The notes: a model not told the origin generated them from the letters alone. Positions 1 to 8,207 are shown, counted from the stretch's first letter. The stretch is 64,000 bases of DNA from Streptomyces sp. 1331.2 (GCF_900199205.1 NZ_OBMJ01000001.1:4777001-4841000); one strand, 5' to 3'. Numbers and translations: made by a program.

Positions 1-600
1 GTCGGGATGCCGTGGGTGAAACCGGCCTCCAGGTCGGAGGTGGCGGCGAACCCGGCCACGTACGCGGCCCGGGCGGCGGAGACGGCAGCCTGCTCGTGGG
101 CCCGGCGGGCGCCCATCTCGATGACCGGGCGGCCGCCGGCGGCGGCCGTCATCCGGGAGGCGGCGGCCGCGATCGCCGAGTCGTGGTTGAGGATCGAGAG
201 AATCACCGTCTCCAGGATCACCGCCTCGGCGAAGCTGCCCTCGACGGTGAGCAGCGGCGAGCCGGGGAAGTAGACCTCGCCCTCGGGGTAGCCGTGGATG
301 TCGCCGCGGAAGCGGTAGTCGGCGAGGTAGCGCAGGGTGTCCTCGTCGACCACGCCCTGGCCGGCCAGCCAGTCCAGTTGGGCGGTGGAGAAGCGGAAGG
401 CCTCGACGGCGTCGAGCACCCGGCCGGTGCCGGCCATGACGCCGTAGCGGCGGCCGCCCGGCAGACGGCGGGTGAAGACCTCGAAGACGGAGTGGCGGTG
501 CGCGGCCCCGCTGCGCAGGGCGGCCTGCAGCATGGTGAGCTCGTAGCGGTCGGTGAGGAGCGCGGTCGAGCCGGCCGCGCGCACGGAAGTGGCGTCCATG
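1..600 (-). CDS. pncB: Nicotinate phosphoribosyltransferase, N-terminal part (cut by window edge)
   Basis: Converts nicotinate and PRPP to nicotinate mononucleotide in cytoplasmic NAD salvage. The first 200 residues are visible, from ATG at 600-598. They carry the family start TDRYELTM (residues 16-23), RRYGVMAGTGR (50-60), EMGARRAHEQ (161-170) and ATSD (186-189), all diagnostic of bacterial PncB. The C-terminal half lies left of the window. It is divergent from clpS, the usual actinobacterial arrangement. No frameshift is seen in the visible part. Identity is sure; completeness cannot be judged. Confidence 0.93.
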
Positions 601-623
601 GAGATGATGCTACTACCACTTAG

Positions 624-636
624 CGTCAGAGTGACG
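624..636. promoter_or_regulatory. Short inverted repeat between pncB and clpS
   Basis: CGTCA-gag-TGACG lies 24 bases upstream of the pncB start, in the only intergenic space shared with clpS. It could be half of an operator for the NAD-salvage gene. It is short and could arise by chance; no regulator gene adjoins it. Confidence 0.25.
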
Positions 637-739
637 ATTTCTCGTCGAGCGGACCGGGTCGGAATCGCCCGGGTGTCCCCCGGATGGCAGCATGGGGCTT
701 GAGGAGCAACGGACGAGTGTGCAGCGAGGAGGACCCGGC

Positions 740-1033
740 GTGAGTGTCGCGCCCGCGGAGATCGAGCGCCCCGAGGTCGAGGGGCTGCCGGTGGCAGAAC
801 CGGACACGCCCTGGGTGACCATCGTGCACAACGACGCGGTCAACCTGATGAGCTACGTCCAGTACGTCTTCCAGGCCTACTTCGGCTACCCGAAGGACAA
901 GGCCCGGAAGCTGATGATGGACGTCCACACCAAGGGGCGGGCGGTGGTCTCCAACGGTTCCCGCGAGGAGATGGAGCGCGACGTCCAGGCGATGCACGGC
1001 TACGGCCTCTGGGCGACGCTGCAGCACGACTGA
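740..1033 (+). CDS. clpS: ATP-dependent Clp protease adaptor ClpS
   Basis: Adaptor that delivers N-degron substrates to ClpAP/ClpCP. It has 97 residues, the usual size. The core reads TIVHNDAVNLMSYV (27-40), then PKDKARKLMMDVHTKG (51-66) and EEMERDVQAMHGYGLWAT, matching ClpS in order. A longer frame opens at ATG 692, but GTG 740 is preferred because GAGGAGG sits just before it and the extra N-terminus is unlike the family. The next gene is DUF2017, its usual actinobacterial neighbour. Confidence 0.93.
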   Translation: MSVAPAEIERPEVEGLPVAEPDTPWVTIVHNDAVNLMSYVQYVFQAYFGYPKDKARKLMMDVHTKGRAVVSNGSREEMERDVQAMHGYGLWATLQHD

Positions 1034-1138
1034 CGCCGCGGCACGACTGACGCCGCGGTGCGACCGGCGCTGCGGTACGACCGACGCCGGACCGCCGGCC
1101 GTACGACGACGACGACGAAGACGGGCTGACCGATACAG

Positions 1139-1711
1139 ATGGCTGGGTTGTTCGAGAGCACCGGCGGTGGCGGCGCGGTGATCGCGCTGGACGAGTGGGA
1201 GGCCTCCATCCTGCGCTCGCTGGAAGTGCAGGTGTTGGAGCTGATCGGCCCCGGGCCGGGCGGGGAGGGCGGCGACCCGCTGGCCGCGCTGTTCGCCGAG
1301 GGGCCGACCGAGGCGCCCGCCGATCCGGTGCTGGCCCGGTTCTTCCCCGACGCCTACGGCGATCCGGAGAAGCCGGACGACGGCGAGGCCGAGGCGGCGT
1401 CCGGGGAGTTCCGCCGCTTCACCGAGCTGGACCTGCGGGCCCGCAAGCGGGACGACGCGCTGTTCGTCATCCGGGCGCTGGACGGGCTCGGCGGTGGCGG
1501 GGTGCTCAAGCTGGGCACCGAGGACTGCCCGCGCTGGCTGGGCGCGCTGAACGACCTGCGGCTGGCCCTCGGCGTCCGGCTGGAGGTCACCGAGGACGAC
1601 GAGGACGGCCTCTACGACCTGCCGGACGGCGACGAGCGCAAGCCGCTGGTGATGGCGTACCTGTGGCTGGGGGCGCTGCAGGAGTCGCTGCTGGAGGCGA
1701 TGGCCGGGTGA
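1139..1711 (+). CDS. DUF2017 domain protein
   Basis: Protein of 190 residues with no known reaction. It is recognised as DUF2017 by its position directly after clpS, its size, an acidic centre, and a C-terminus rich in the family pattern (WLGALNDLRLALGVRLEV, then MAYLWLGALQESLLEAM). There are no membrane segments or signal peptide, so it is probably cytoplasmic. The 105-bp gap after clpS contains degenerate copies of a 'cgacgccg' motif. The clpS-DUF2017-mec neighbourhood is a known syntenic block, but a functional link is only inferred. Confidence 0.85.
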   Translation: MAGLFESTGGGGAVIALDEWEASILRSLEVQVLELIGPGPGGEGGDPLAALFAEGPTEAPADPVLARFFPDAYGDPEKPDDGEAEAASGEFRRFTELDLRARKRDDALFVIRALDGLGGGGVLKLGTEDCPRWLGALNDLRLALGVRLEVTEDDEDGLYDLPDGDERKPLVMAYLWLGALQESLLEAMAG

Positions 1712-1933
1712 ACGGGAGCTGAATCCCGGCCCACGTTCAGGGGTGATCCTGCCCGCTTTCGGGCAAGCCCCGACGGTTTCGTCCAGCATGTGGACGATCC
1801 GCCGGGGCTTTTCCGCACAAAATCGGGCGAACCCTACCAGGCCATGCTCAAATATCGCTCAGACGAACACCGCTATTCGGATGGTGCGTGGTACGACTTC
1901 TCCACCCCCGAGACCGACCAGGACGGTGTGCGC

Positions 1934-3376
1934 ATGGCCGAGAAGTTGTCCGACGAAGTCGTCGACACCACTCCGGACGAAGAGGGCTACGAGCGGGGAC
2001 TCGGAAGCCGCCAGATCCAGATGATCGCCATCGGCGGCGCCATCGGCACCGGCCTCTTCCTCGGTGCCGGCACCGCGATCTCCAAGTCCGGCCCGAGCCT
2101 GATCCTCTCCTACGCCGTCGCCGGCCTGGTGATCTTCGTGATCATGCGGGCCCTCGGCGAACTGCTCACCTACCGCCCGGTCTCCGGCAGTTTCGCCGAG
2201 TACGCCCGGGAGTTCCTCGGCCCCTTCGCCGGCTACGTCACCGGCTGGACGTACTGGCTGTTCTGGGTCGTCACCGGCATGGCCGAGACCACCGCAGCCG
2301 CCGTGTACGTGAAGTTCTGGGCGCCGGACATCCCGCAGTGGCTCAGCGCGCTGACCTTCCTGGTCATCCTCTACGCGGCCAACCTGATCTCGGTGAAGGT
2401 GTTCGGCGAGATCGAGTTCTGGTTCTCCATGGTCAAGGTCACCGCCATCATCGGCATGATCCTGATCGGCATAGGGGTGCTCACCCTGGGCTTCAGCAAG
2501 GCCGGTGACACCGCGTCGGTCAGCAACCTGTGGGAGAACGGCGGCTTCTTCCCCAAGGGCATCGGCGCCACCGTGATGACCCTGCAGATCGTCATGTTCG
2601 CCTACCTGGGCGTCGAACTCGTCGGCGTCACCGCGGGCGAGAGCGAGAACCCCGAGAAGACCCTGCCGCGGGCCATCAACACCCTGCCCTGGCGCATCGC
2701 GCTGTTCTACATCGGCGCCCTGGTCGTCATCCTCTCGCTCGTCCCGTGGACCGAATTCCAGCCCGGCGTCAGCCCGTTCGTCGCCGCCTTCGGCAAGATC
2801 GGCATCCCCGCCGCGGCCGGCATCATCAACTTCGTGGTGCTCACCGCCGCGCTGTCCTCCTGCAACTCCGGCATGTACTCCACCGGCCGGATGCTGCGCG
2901 ACCTCGCGCTGCGCGGCCAGGCCCCCGGGCGGCTCACCAAGCTCAACTCCCGCCGCAGCCCGGCCGTCGCGATCACCGTCTCCTGCCTGCTGATGGGCGT
3001 CGGCGTGGTGCTCAACGGCCTCGTCCCGGAGCGGGCGTTCGAGTACATCACCTCGGTCGCCACCGTCTGCGGCCTGTGGACCTGGGCGATGATCCTGATC
3101 TCCCAGATCCGCTACCGCAAGGCCTGGAAGGGCGGCCACCTGCCGCGGCCCACCTTCAAGGCGCCCGGCGGCGCCTGGGTCAGCTGGGCCGCGCTCGCCT
3201 TCCTCGCCCTGGTCGTCGTCCTGATCGCCCTCGACGAGGACAACCGGATCTCGCTGTACGTCTTCCCGGCCTGGGCCGTCCTGCTGGTGGTCGGCTACCG
3301 CTTCCTCGAACGCCGCAACCCGCAGGCCGTCCACGCCACCGCCCACGACCACCTGCCCGCCCGCGACGCCGGCTGA
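1934..3376 (+). CDS. Amino-acid permease, APC superfamily (AAT type)
   Basis: Integral membrane transporter for an amino acid, about 12 helices in 480 residues. The first helix carries the APC signature GLGSRQIQMIAIGGAIGTGL, followed by GALGEL-like RALGELLTY, then FAYLGVELVGVTAGESENP in the middle, typical of AnsP/CycA/GabP relatives. ATG 1934 (or GTG 1928, two codons earlier) is chosen because the hydrophilic N-terminus then matches the family; an upstream open frame from 1790 is not family-like. Substrate cannot be decided from sequence. A strong terminator follows at 3466. Confidence 0.9.
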   Translation: MAEKLSDEVVDTTPDEEGYERGLGSRQIQMIAIGGAIGTGLFLGAGTAISKSGPSLILSYAVAGLVIFVIMRALGELLTYRPVSGSFAEYAREFLGPFAGYVTGWTYWLFWVVTGMAETTAAAVYVKFWAPDIPQWLSALTFLVILYAANLISVKVFGEIEFWFSMVKVTAIIGMILIGIGVLTLGFSKAGDTASVSNLWENGGFFPKGIGATVMTLQIVMFAYLGVELVGVTAGESENPEKTLPRAINTLPWRIALFYIGALVVILSLVPWTEFQPGVSPFVAAFGKIGIPAAAGIINFVVLTAALSSCNSGMYSTGRMLRDLALRGQAPGRLTKLNSRRSPAVAITVSCLLMGVGVVLNGLVPERAFEYITSVATVCGLWTWAMILISQIRYRKAWKGGHLPRPTFKAPGGAWVSWAALAFLALVVVLIALDEDNRISLYVFPAWAVLLVVGYRFLERRNPQAVHATAHDHLPARDAG

Positions 3377-3465
3377 CCGGCCCCGGTCCGGCTGACCGGC
3401 CCCCGGTCCGCCCCTGGGCCGGGGGGTGCCGACCGCACCGCGGACACCGGCCGACCGCGCCTCGG

Positions 3466-3493
3466 ACGCCCCGGCAGGCACCTGCCGGGGCGT
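3466..3493 (+). terminator. Terminator after the amino-acid permease
   Basis: A perfect 13-bp stem (3466-3478 with 3481-3493) closes a 2-base loop between the permease and mec. There is no T-run, as is common for terminators in this GC range. Confidence 0.6.
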
Positions 3494-3509
3494 GGCTATC
3501 CTGACCCGC

Positions 3510-3941
3510 ATGCTGACCATCACCCGAGAACTCCGCGACCGGATCGTGGCCCACGCCCGCGCCGACCACCCGGACGAGGCCTGCGGCGTGGTCGCCGGAC
3601 CGGCCGGCAGCGGACGGCCCGAGCGGTTCATCCCGATGCTCAACGCGGCCCGCTCGCCCACCTTCTACGAGTTCGACTCGGGCGACCTGCTCAAGCTCTA
3701 CCGCGAGATGGACGACCGCGACGAGGAGCCGGTGATCGTCTACCACTCCCACACCGCCACCGAGGCCTACCCCTCGCGCACCGACGTGAGCTACGCCTCC
3801 GAGCCGTTCGCCCACTACGTCCTGGTCTCCACCGCCGACGGCAACGGCGAGGACGACCCGTACCAGTTCCGCTCGTTCCGCATCGTGGACGGCGAGATCA
3901 CAGAGGAAGACGTCCAGGTCGTCGAGGAGTACGCGGCCTGA
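3510..3941 (+). CDS. mec: Mec-type JAMM metalloprotease (CysO processing)
   Basis: Zinc peptidase of the Mov34/MPN (M67) family, 143 residues. It shows the complete JAMM set: E23 in DEACGVV, H79-S-H81, S89 and D92 (H-S-H-x7-S-x-x-D). In Mycobacterium tuberculosis Mec releases cysteine from the CysO-cysteine adduct. Here it lies one gene before cysO and cysM, so the same role is inferred. ATG 3510 follows TATCCT (3497-3502) by 7 bases, which suggests a leaderless transcript. It ends in its own hairpin at 3962-3993, so mec is probably a separate transcript from cysO. Confidence 0.9.
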   Translation: MLTITRELRDRIVAHARADHPDEACGVVAGPAGSGRPERFIPMLNAARSPTFYEFDSGDLLKLYREMDDRDEEPVIVYHSHTATEAYPSRTDVSYASEPFAHYVLVSTADGNGEDDPYQFRSFRIVDGEITEEDVQVVEEYAA

Positions 3942-3961
3942 CCGGCCCCCGCCCGCACCCC

Positions 3962-3993
3962 GCCCGCCGACCGTTCCGAACCGGTCGGCGGGC
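3962..3993 (+). terminator. Hairpin after mec
   Basis: A perfect 12-bp stem, 3962-3973 with 3982-3993, around an 8-base loop. It separates mec from the leader peptide of cysO. Confidence 0.6.
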
Positions 3994-4065
3994 CCCGGTG
4001 TCTCAGCACTGGGGACGAGAACATCCGGATCCCGAGACGGGCATGTCGGAGCGGGCCCGGGAATC

Positions 4066-4080
4066 TATACGATGAGCCCA
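4066..4080 (+). promoter_or_regulatory. Leaderless promoter of the cysO leader peptide
   Basis: TATACGAT (4066-4073) lies 7-9 bases before ATG 4080, so the transcript is predicted to start at or next to the start codon. No ribosome-binding site is present, which supports leaderless translation. Confidence 0.55.
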
Positions 4081-4199
4081 TGCGTTCCGTCGATGTGAGC
4101 AACCAGGCCCCGGGCACCCGCCTCGTGGCGCGCCTGCACATCGACCTGTGCCGGCACGCCGGCGCGATCTGTCCCGGCACGTCCGCGCGCTCGCGCTGA
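4080..4199 (+). CDS. Short leader peptide upstream of cysO
   Basis: A 39-residue frame ending 118 bases before cysO. Its second half, RLHIDLCRHAGAIC (18-31), matches the actinobacterial 'putative leader peptide' pattern R-x-H-[IV]-D-[LF]-[CG]-R-x-x-x-A-x-C found upstream of sulfur genes. Cys codons occur at 24 and 31. Polycysteine leaderless peptides act as cysteine-responsive attenuators in mycobacteria; a similar role here is inferred. A second member of the pattern is at 11697-11774. The DNA over the Cys codons can form short GC hairpins (ccggcacgccgg). It is too short for most gene finders. Confidence 0.7.
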   Translation: MRSVDVSNQAPGTRLVARLHIDLCRHAGAICPGTSARSR

Positions 4200-4317
4200 G
4201 AGCCGCCCAGCCCCACCCGGGCCCGCCGCCCCACCGGCGACGCCGAGCCCCGGGCACCGCCGTCCCGCCGCGCCCGCTGCGGCCCACCCACTCCACGACT
4301 CGCACAGGAGCGCACCC

Positions 4318-4596
4318 ATGGCCATCGAGGTCCGCATCCCGACCATCCTCCGCACCTACACCGACGGCGCCAAGGCCGTCGAGGGCAACGGCAGCAACCT
4401 CGCGGAACTCTTCACCGACCTCGACGCCCGCCACCCGGGCATCGCCGCCCGCCTGGTCGACGGCGGCGAGCTGCGCCGCTTCGTCAACGTCTACCTGAAC
4501 GACGAGGACGTCCGCTTCCTGGAGGGCATCTCCACCGCCCTCGCCGACGGCGACAGCGTCACCATCCTGCCCGCCGTGGCCGGCGGCGCCCGCTGA
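4318..4596 (+). CDS. cysO: CysO sulfur-carrier protein (MoaD/ThiS fold)
   Basis: Ubiquitin-like sulfur carrier of 92 residues. As a C-terminal thiocarboxylate it gives sulfur to O-phosphoserine in the CysM reaction. Matches to M. tuberculosis CysO include IPTILR, RFVNVYLNDEDVRF and DGDSVTILPAVAGG. The diglycine is at 89-90, but two more residues, Ala-Arg, follow, so a protease such as the neighbouring Mec would have to trim it before activation. AGGAG at 4306-4310 is the ribosome-binding site. A perfect hairpin (4603-4629) separates it from cysM. Confidence 0.9.
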   Translation: MAIEVRIPTILRTYTDGAKAVEGNGSNLAELFTDLDARHPGIAARLVDGGELRRFVNVYLNDEDVRFLEGISTALADGDSVTILPAVAGGAR

Positions 4597-4602
4597 TCCA
4601 CC

Positions 4603-4629
4603 GGCTCCCCCGCCGCCGGCGGGGGAGCC
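4603..4629 (+). terminator. Hairpin between cysO and cysM
   Basis: A perfect 12-bp stem (4603-4614 with 4618-4629) with a 3-base loop sits 7 bases after the cysO stop codon. It may end or reduce transcription into cysM, giving different amounts of carrier and enzyme. Confidence 0.55.
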
Positions 4630-4714
4630 ACCCGGCAACCCTCACCATCCGCGACCCCCAGCACCCGCTGCCTTCACCGCCGGGTGACCCTCACCGCCGT
4701 GGCCGGAGGCCCCC

Positions 4715-5683
4715 TTGCGTTACGACAGCCCGCTCGAAGCCGTCGGCAACACCCCGCTGGTCCGCCTGCCGAGGCTGTCCGCCGCCGTCCCCGGCAACGA
4801 CGAGGGCCTGGTGACCCTCTGGGCCAAGCTGGAGGACCGCAACCCGACCGGCTCGATCAAGGACCGCCCGGCGCTGCACATGATCGAGCGCGCCGAGGCC
4901 GACGGCCGGCTCACCCCGGGCTGCACCATCCTGGAGCCCACCAGCGGCAACACCGGCATCTCCCTCGCCATGGCCGCCAAGCTCAAGGGCTACCGGATGG
5001 TCTGCGTGATGCCCGAGAACACCAGCGAGGAACGGCGCGAACTGCTCCGCATGTGGGGCGCCGAGATCATCCCCTCCCCGGCCGCCGGCGGCTCCAACAC
5101 CGCCGTGCGGATGGCGAAGGAGATCGCCGCCGAGCATCCCGACTGGATCATGCTCTACCAGTACGGCAACCCCGACAACGCGGGCGCCCACTACACCGGT
5201 ACCGGCCCCGAGATCCTCGCCGACCTGCCGACCGTCACCCACTTCGTGGCCGGCCTCGGCACCACCGGCACCCTCATGGGCGTCGGCCGCTACCTGCGCG
5301 AGAAGGTCCCCGGCGTGAAGATCGTCGCCGCCGAACCGCGCTACGACGACCTGGTGTACGGGCTGCGCAACCTCGACGAGGGCTTCGTCCCCGAGCTGTA
5401 CGACGCCGAGGTGCTCACCACCCGCTTCTCCGTCGGCTCCGCGGACGCCGTCCGCCGCACCCGCGAACTCCTCCAGCAGGAAGGCATCTTCGCGGGCGTC
5501 TCCACCGGCGCCATCCTGCACGCGGCGATCGGCGTCGGCCGCAAGGCGGCAGCCGCGGGGGAGCGCGCGGACATCGTCTTCGTGGTCGCCGACGGCGGCT
5601 GGAAGTACCTGTCCACCGGCATCTACACCGCCGAGTCCACCGAGGCGGCGGTCGAGGCGCTGCAGGGCCAGCTCTGGGCCTGA
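4715..5683 (+). CDS. cysM: CysM, O-phosphoserine sulfhydrylase (CysO-dependent cysteine synthase)
   Basis: PLP enzyme of 322 residues that joins O-phosphoserine with CysO thiocarboxylate. The PLP lysine is K49 in NPTGSIKDRP. The substrate loop is TSGNTG (76-81), and the glycine-rich phosphate site is GLGTTGTLMG. The C-terminal tail EALQGQLWA is the signature of the mycobacterial CysM type and closes the active site there. The start is TTG 4715, with GGAGG seven bases upstream, giving MRYDSPLEAVGNTPL, which aligns with the CysM start. An IS element was inserted 24 bases after the stop codon. Confidence 0.93.
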   Translation: MRYDSPLEAVGNTPLVRLPRLSAAVPGNDEGLVTLWAKLEDRNPTGSIKDRPALHMIERAEADGRLTPGCTILEPTSGNTGISLAMAAKLKGYRMVCVMPENTSEERRELLRMWGAEIIPSPAAGGSNTAVRMAKEIAAEHPDWIMLYQYGNPDNAGAHYTGTGPEILADLPTVTHFVAGLGTTGTLMGVGRYLREKVPGVKIVAAEPRYDDLVYGLRNLDEGFVPELYDAEVLTTRFSVGSADAVRRTRELLQQEGIFAGVSTGAILHAAIGVGRKAAAAGERADIVFVVADGGWKYLSTGIYTAESTEAAVEALQGQLWA

Positions 5684-5699
5684 TCCGGTTCCGGACGGG

Positions 5700-7153
5700 C
5701 CCTAGTTCCAATGCCAGTGACTTAGGTTGTGTCCGCTCTGGTGATCGTGATGGTTGCGGGGGTTGGTGGTGGCCAGTCGTGCTGTTGGGCGCGTTTGAGG
5801 GGCCAGTTGGACATCTTGCGTTTGATGACGCGGGGGCAGGTCCGTTGACGGCGCGGGGGTAGGAGGCGTTCGGTGATCTCAGCCAGGGTGCGGTTCAGCG
5901 CCCTGGTGAGTCTGCCGGGGGGAAAGCGCCGCCTGGGCGGGGACCTGGCGGCGCACGACCCGCAGACTGCGGGTGAAGGACAAGCGGTCGGGGTCCACGC
6001 CCTCATGCAGGGCGGCTTGGTGCATGAGTTGTCGGATGGCGTGGTGGACGAGCAGGAGGCCGTAGACCTCCTGCTCGACGCCCCACGGGTACTTCGAGCG
6101 CAGGACGAGTTTGGGTCCGCGCTGGTGGGTCTTGATCTCGTCCAGGGTGGTCTCGATCTCCCAGCGCTGGACGTAGAGCGCGGCCAACTCGGCGGCCGGT
6201 GCCTCCTCGGGGTCGAGGAGAGTGGTGATCAGGCGGTAGACGGTGCCATCACCGGTGGAGGCGAGGGTGTATTCGACGACCCGGACGGTCACCGGGTTGC
6301 GGCGACTCCTTCTGTCCGGTTCGGCGTGCACCGTGCTGAGGTACGAGCCGTCGCTGAGCACGCGCACGACGGGCAGGTTCGCGCTCTTGCGCACGCGCCA
6401 CAGCAGGTCCGCGCCGGTGGCCCGTGCGTGCTGCCACAGCTCGAAGCCGTAGAAGCCCCGGTCGGCCAGCAGCAGCATCCCCTCGCGAAGCCGGTCGAAC
6501 AGCTGCCGGGACAGGGACTGCTCGCTCGCCGACAGCGGACCGGTGACGGCGGCGAACACCGCGTGGGTGCCGCACTCGGCCAGCCCCACCACCCTGGCCT
6601 GCGGGAACGCGCTCGCTCCGCGTCCCGACACATGGCGGCCGAAGAAGGCGTCGTTGGCCTCGGTGTCCGCCAGGTCCAGCGTGGTGCCGTCCACCGCGAC
6701 CAGGCGCCAGCGCCGGTACCAGGCCCCCGCTGTCCCGGGCACCGCCATCGGCCGACACACCCGCGCGAACAGCAACCGCAACGGCTCTGGACCCAGCCGC
6801 CGACGGGCCCGGCCGATCGCGGCGGTCGTGGGCACCCGCCACGACCGCCGCCCGTCCCCGAGCCCCTCGCCCAGCACCCGGGCGACCTCTTCATAGCCCT
6901 GCCCGAAGAACAGGCACATCGCCAGCACGAAGTACACGACCACCCGCGCCGGCAACAACCGGCTGCGTTTCTCGCCCCGCCCGGTCTCCGCGATCACCTC
7001 ATCCACCAGACCCGGCGGAAACGCCCGGGTCAACACCCCGATCGCGATCCGGTCCGACAACCGCTCACCCGCAGGCGACTTGACCTGTCCCACCCTCGCC
7101 ACACCACAACCAACGAGACAGGGACACCAAAGTCACTGGCATTGGCCCTAGTT
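5700..7153. mobile_element. IS4-family insertion sequence with target duplication
   Basis: The element spans 5708-7145 (1438 bp). Its ends are perfect 16-bp inverted repeats, CCAATGCCAGTGACTT at 5708-5723 and its complement at 7130-7145; beyond these the similarity becomes imperfect. It is flanked by an 8-bp direct repeat CCCTAGTT (5700-5707 and 7146-7153). The right copy contains the stop codon of the pemK-like gene, so the insertion left that gene intact. It carries one transposase gene. The clean ends and duplication imply fairly recent arrival. Confidence 0.92.
5722..7102 (-). pseudogene. IS4-family transposase, frameshifted near its C-terminus
   Basis: DDE transposase read from GTG 7102. 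The first frame gives 407 residues with the IS4 core: VDGTTLDLADT (first Asp), LLADRGFYGFELW (second Asp, Y(2)R-like region) and YVQRWEIETTLDEIKTH (Glu, YREK-like). It stops at 5879. The expected C-terminus (PPGRLTRAL to TCPRVIKRKMSNWPLKRA) continues in the +1 frame to a TAA at 5722-5724 inside the terminal repeat. The switch is at a run of six Cs around 5919-5925. This is a one-base insertion, or a programmed +1 shift. Confidence 0.85.
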
Positions 7154-7606
7154 CAGCACCTTCTGCGCCCGGGCCCAGACCTGGCGGTCCACCGTGCCGG
7201 CCCGGCGGCGGAAGGCCGACAGCGGCACGTCGCGCAGCTCGTCCGTCTCCAGCCAGCTGGCCCGGCCCTGCCGGTCGCCCACCGAGCCCGGCGGCAGCGG
7301 CAGCACGCCCGGGCGGTCGGCGTGGTGCTTGCTGGTGATCTTCGCGACGGTGGCGGTCCGGCCCCGCACCCGCAGCACCAGGCACGGGCGGTCCTTGGAG
7401 CCCGGGCCGTCCTCGAACGGCACCTCCGCCCACCAGATCTCCTGCGGCTCCGGGAGGGCCCTGGTGCCGGGGCGCGGCCGCGGGCCGGTCGGGCCGGCCG
7501 GACGCGCGGCCGGCCGGGTGCGCCGCGCCCGCAGCGCCGCGACGGCCGCCGCCAGCGCGATGCCGGCCAGTGCCAGGACGACCCAGGTACCAGTCATGCC
7601 GTTCAT
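7148..7606 (-). CDS. Membrane-anchored PemK/MazF-like protein
   Basis: 152 residues. The first 30 include a transmembrane segment (WVVLALAGIALAAAVAAL), then a Pro/Arg-rich linker to about 50, then a PemK/MazF-like domain (EIWWAEVPFEDGPGSKDRPCLVLRV, then KITSKHHADRPGVLPLP, ending in VWARAQKVLN). PemK/MazF proteins are mRNA-cutting toxins, but this one has no adjacent antitoxin, and its N-terminal anchor is unusual for a free toxin. Such anchored orphans occur widely in streptomycetes. The TAG stop lies inside the IS target repeat. Toxicity is not shown by sequence. Confidence 0.75.
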   Translation of the reverse strand: MNGMTGTWVVLALAGIALAAAVAALRARRTRPAARPAGPTGPRPRPGTRALPEPQEIWWAEVPFEDGPGSKDRPCLVLRVRGRTATVAKITSKHHADRPGVLPLPPGSVGDRQGRASWLETDELRDVPLSAFRRRAGTVDRQVWARAQKVLN

Positions 7607-7797
7607 GCCGCGAACCGTACCGGGCCCAGGGTGGACGCCACCACCGTGACGGCTGTGACAGTTGAGTATTTGTCCGTACGTTGCTCCCGGTTCGTCACGG
7701 AACGGCCACCGTGCCCCTTCTGCGCCGGAGGCTCCGGTGGACTCCGGAGAGGCTGCCTCACGACCGCCCGCCCCCGCCCCCTCCGGAGGTGTTCCTC

Positions 7798-7986
7798 GTG
7801 AGTGGATCCGAGCTGTGGTCCTACGCCGAGATCGCCCGCCACATCAGCGTCCGGCCCGAGACCGTCCGCAGCTACCGCCGGCACGGGCTGCTGCCCGACC
7901 CGGACGTCATCGACGGCAGCGGCCACCCCCGCTGGTACCCCGACACCATCCGCGCCTGGGCCCGCAACCGCCCCCGCCACCGCTGA
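7798..7986 (+). CDS. Small helix-turn-helix DNA-binding protein (MerR/excisionase-like)
   Basis: 62 residues consisting almost only of a winged HTH: SYAEIARHISVRPETVRSYRRHGLLPDPD then GHPRWYPDTIRAWARNRP. This is the layout of MerR/AlpA-type regulators (HTH plus W-x-x-x-T-I-x-x-W wing). GTG 7798 is chosen because GGAGG lies at 7784-7788; an upstream frame from 7681 would add an unlikely Pro/Arg-rich leader. Target unknown. It could be a chromosomal regulator rather than a phage excisionase, since no phage genes are near. Confidence 0.75.
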   Translation: MSGSELWSYAEIARHISVRPETVRSYRRHGLLPDPDVIDGSGHPRWYPDTIRAWARNRPRHR

Positions 7987-8113
7987 CCGCCTTCCCGTCC
8001 CCGGCCCCCGCCCCCGTCCCCGGCGTTCTGGTGATTCCAGCCACAGCGCGGCACGGGGACGGGGGCAAAGTGCCCCTCCGCCCTTACCCTCGACACACCA
8101 ATGCAGTGCTCCC

Positions 8114-8172
8114 GGCCGGTCGAACCGGCCCGGCCTGCCGTTTTCCATGCTGTTTTCCATGCCGTTTTCCAA
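8114..8172. repeat. Inverted repeat and 12-bp triple repeat before the MBL-fold gene
   Basis: GGCCGGT-cga-ACCGGCC (8114-8130) is followed by three near-identical 12-mers of the form GC[CT]GTTTTCCA[TA] (8137-8148, 8149-8160, 8161-8172). The T-rich 12-mers stand out against the local GC content and lie 36-71 bases before the next start codon, so a regulatory role is possible. Confidence 0.6.
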
Positions 8173-8207
8173 CAGCAGCCAGGACGTGTCGGGGCGGAGG
8201 GGCTCGG

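Noticed and set aside
1751..1799. Small hairpins GCCCG-cttt-CGGGC and GTCCA-gcatg-TGGAC between the DUF2017 and permease genes
   Set aside because: Only 5-bp stems with no T-run; too weak to call a terminator in this GC range.
1859..3661. 600-codon minus-strand open frame opposite the amino-acid permease
   Set aside because: It is Asp/Gly/Ala/Arg-rich without any fold pattern, and follows from the third-position GC bias of the real gene on the other strand.
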